From the NCBI GenBank assembly GCA_002770795.1, contig PCTP01000002.1:4094-11154 (forward strand): a stretch of 7,061 bases of DNA. Reading direction: 5' to 3'. The notes below the pieces were generated by a model. That model saw only the letters and a list, made by a program, of their open reading frames with translations, searched no databases and was not told the DNA's origin. The stretch's first letter is position 1. Every line of letters begins with the position of its first letter. Below, piece after piece: positions 5,813 through 7,061 of the stretch. The position numbers and the translations under genes are program-made. Source of the DNA: Gammaproteobacteria bacterium CG22_combo_CG10-13_8_21_14_all_40_8 (GTDB lineage: Bacteria; Pseudomonadota; Gammaproteobacteria; Enterobacterales; GCA-002770795).

Positions 5813-6781
5813 TTATATGTTTCCCGCATGATGACATGAAACAATTTGTTGATCCACTGGTGTATGCTCTGGATTTTCGTGGTGGCATTGTTCTGTAGCG
5901 ACAGGGCAACGACTTACATAAGGGCAGCCCAAATGAGTGTCGATAGATTTGGTTAATATTTTTTGGGTTTGTCGCCATTGCTTCAATGCATTACGTTTAA
6001 GACCAGGCACACTCGCGAGTAGTGCTCGGGTATATGGATGACCTGGACGGTTAAAAACATCATCGATGTGTCCATATTCCATGAGTTGTCCTCCAAACAT
6101 CACCAGAACTTTATCGCTAATGTGTTGTACTACCCCAAGATTGTGCGAGATAAAAACATAGCTAACACCTTCTTTTTGCTGCAAATCGAGCATCAGATTG
6201 ATGATTTGTGCTTGAACCGAAACATCTAATGCCGATAAAGGCTCATCGGCAATAATGATTTCCGGGCTTGAAACCAAAGCTCGAGCAATTGCAATTCTTT
6301 GACGTTGTCCCCCTGAAAACATATGAGGTAGCCAGTGACTTTGTTCTGGTCTTAAACCAACTTTTTCAAGAATTTGATTAATTCTTTTACGGTATTCGTG
6401 TTGGGGGACATCAGGGTTGTTATGTAAGGGTTCAATTAAAGTTTTATAAACGGGTGCTTTGGGATTTAATGTTCTTCCAGGGTTTTGAAAGATAAGGCGT
6501 AGTTTTTTATGAAGCAGTTCTTCATCTTTTTTCTGCAAATAACTGACGGGTTTGCCTTTATAAAGCAACATGCCTTGATCGGGGTAATTAATACCAGCCA
6601 AAATATGCGCTAAGGTGGTTCTTCCACTGCCGGTCTCTCCGACTACAGATAATGTTTCTGCCTGCCCGAGTGTGAAAGAGATATTGTTGATAGCTTGTAC
6701 GGTTAATGGTTTTTTAAACAAACCTCTAGAGCTTTGAAATGACTTAGACAATCCTGAAGTCACTAAGATGGGGCCACTCAT
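5813..6781 (-). CDS. sapF: SapF-like peptide/polyamine ABC transporter ATPase with Walker A Lys-to-Arg change
   Basis: This is an ATPase subunit of a Sap/Dpp/Opp-class importer; with SapD it would energise membrane subunits SapBC, which would lie outside the window. Sap systems are linked to antimicrobial-peptide resistance in Salmonella and Haemophilus and to putrescine export in E. coli. From the ATG at 6781 the product is 322 aa. Motifs: Walker A GETGSGRTT (48-56) with Arg54 where Lys is nearly invariant, Q-loop Gln99, signature SGGQ (156-159), Walker B IIIADEP with Asp179-Glu180, and H-loop His213. The C-terminal HPYTRALLASVP region ends in Cys286, Cys292, Cys299 and Cys316. E. coli SapF is shorter and lacks this tail, so the protein looks partly DppF-like; the name rests on sapD and fabI as neighbours. 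The start overlaps the sapD stop (ATGA) and has GGGAGGA six bases upstream; an in-frame TTG 15 bases earlier is rejected. Confidence 0.9.
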   Translation of the reverse strand: MSGPILVTSGLSKSFQSSRGLFKKPLTVQAINNISFTLGQAETLSVVGETGSGRTTLAHILAGINYPDQGMLLYKGKPVSYLQKKDEELLHKKLRLIFQNPGRTLNPKAPVYKTLIEPLHNNPDVPQHEYRKRINQILEKVGLRPEQSHWLPHMFSGGQRQRIAIARALVSSPEIIIADEPLSALDVSVQAQIINLMLDLQQKEGVSYVFISHNLGVVQHISDKVLVMFGGQLMEYGHIDDVFNRPGHPYTRALLASVPGLKRNALKQWRQTQKILTKSIDTHLGCPYVSRCPVATEQCHHENPEHTPVDQQIVSCHHAGNI

Positions 6782-7061
6782 CGTTGATCCTCCCAAAGGT
6801 TAAATTCAATAGGAAAATGACAGCGAAAATGATGATTATCTTTGTGGGTCATTTCTGGTAATTTAACACATTCTCGTCCTGCTCTAGGACATCTTGGCCC
6901 TAGAGGACAACCCACTGGAATTTTATCTGCTGGGGGTACTGAGCCAGGAAGCGCATAGAGATGAGTTCGTGATTTTTTGACTAATCCTAGTTGAGGTATG
7001 CTATTGACCAAAGCCCGTGTGTAAGGATGTTTGGGATGTGTTAGAAGGGTCTCCGTAGAGC
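6778..7061 (-). CDS. sapD: SapD-like ABC transporter ATPase, C-terminal part only
   Basis: Only the last 93 residues are in the window; the 5' part, with Walker A, the signature and Walker B, lies beyond base 7061. The visible sequence begins STETLLTHPKHPYTRALVNS, the regulatory region typical of oligopeptide-type ATPases. It continues with KSRTHLYALPGSVPPADKIP and GCPLGPRCPRAGREC, then FRCHFPIEF. This matches the end of E. coli SapD (KSRLNTLPGAIP, GCRLGPRCPYAQREC, CHFPLN) better than DppD or OppD, from memory. Four cysteines are spaced C-x5-C-x6-C-x15-C; this pattern binds a [4Fe-4S] cluster in a structurally characterised DppD. The stop overlaps the sapF ATG, so translation of the two ATPases is probably coupled, as expected for subunits that pair in one complex. 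Confidence 0.9.
   Translation of the reverse strand, partial: STETLLTHPKHPYTRALVNSIPQLGLVKKSRTHLYALPGSVPPADKIPVGCPLGPRCPRAGRECVKLPEMTHKDNHHFRCHFPIEFNLWEDQR
6788..6794 (-). promoter_or_regulatory. sapF ribosome binding site inside the sapD end
   Basis: On the minus strand GGGAGGA lies 6 bases before the ATG at 6781, within the last codons of sapD. It decides the sapF start in favour of this ATG over the TTG at 6796, which immediately precedes the GGGAGGA. Confidence 0.85.

Noticed and set aside
5646..5978. A 110-residue minus-strand open frame spanning the sapF end, the gap and the fabI start
   Set aside because: It is out of frame with both genes, has no recognisable domain or ribosome site, and its composition looks like frame-shifted and AT-rich noncoding DNA.
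6794..6796. TTG as the start of sapF
   Set aside because: The Shine-Dalgarno GGGAGGA begins immediately after it and points to the ATG at 6781, which also gives the ATGA overlap.
1..7061. Mobile elements, CRISPR arrays, prophage or a new defence or biosynthetic system
   Set aside because: No transposase, integrase, long repeats or regularly spaced repeats were seen; the tRNA has no integrase or attachment-site duplication beside it. All coding space is accounted for by conserved genes.

Overview
The window looks like ordinary chromosomal DNA from an AT-rich gammaproteobacterium, with protein sequences most like those of the Legionellales/Coxiellales side of the class (inferred from recall, not searched). 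Two neighbourhoods familiar from enterobacteria meet here. The first is the end of the clpPX-lon-hupB-ppiD block on the + strand. The second is the end of a sapABCDF-fabI block on the - strand. They converge on one strong bidirectional terminator at about 4844-4876.

Left block (+ strand): the window opens inside lon, with roughly 117 N-terminal codons missing, and runs to its stop at 2061. A 284-base gap then holds terminator-like inverted repeats and a near-consensus sigma-70 promoter for hupB (HU-beta, GTG start). A tRNA-Asp(GUC) gene with encoded CCA and its own hairpin lies between hupB and ppiD. E. coli has no tRNA at this position. ppiD encodes an inner-membrane-anchored periplasmic folding factor and ends just before the shared terminator. 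The block is a protein quality-control and nucleoid neighbourhood: a cytoplasmic ATP-dependent protease, a DNA-architectural protein and an envelope chaperone.

Right block (- strand, read right to left): the C-terminal end of sapD overlaps the start of sapF by ATGA. After a 124-base gap with a candidate promoter and an AT-rich inverted repeat comes fabI, the NADH-dependent enoyl-ACP reductase of fatty-acid synthesis. The sapD-sapF-fabI order matches E. coli and supports the Sap assignment.

No mobile element, CRISPR array, prophage or clearly novel multigene system is visible. The points most worth checking are an arginine in place of the invariant Walker A lysine in SapF, a PpiD whose parvulin domain keeps the active-site residues that E. 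coli PpiD has lost, a Dpp-like cysteine tail on SapF, and several untested inverted repeats in the lon-hupB and fabI leaders.
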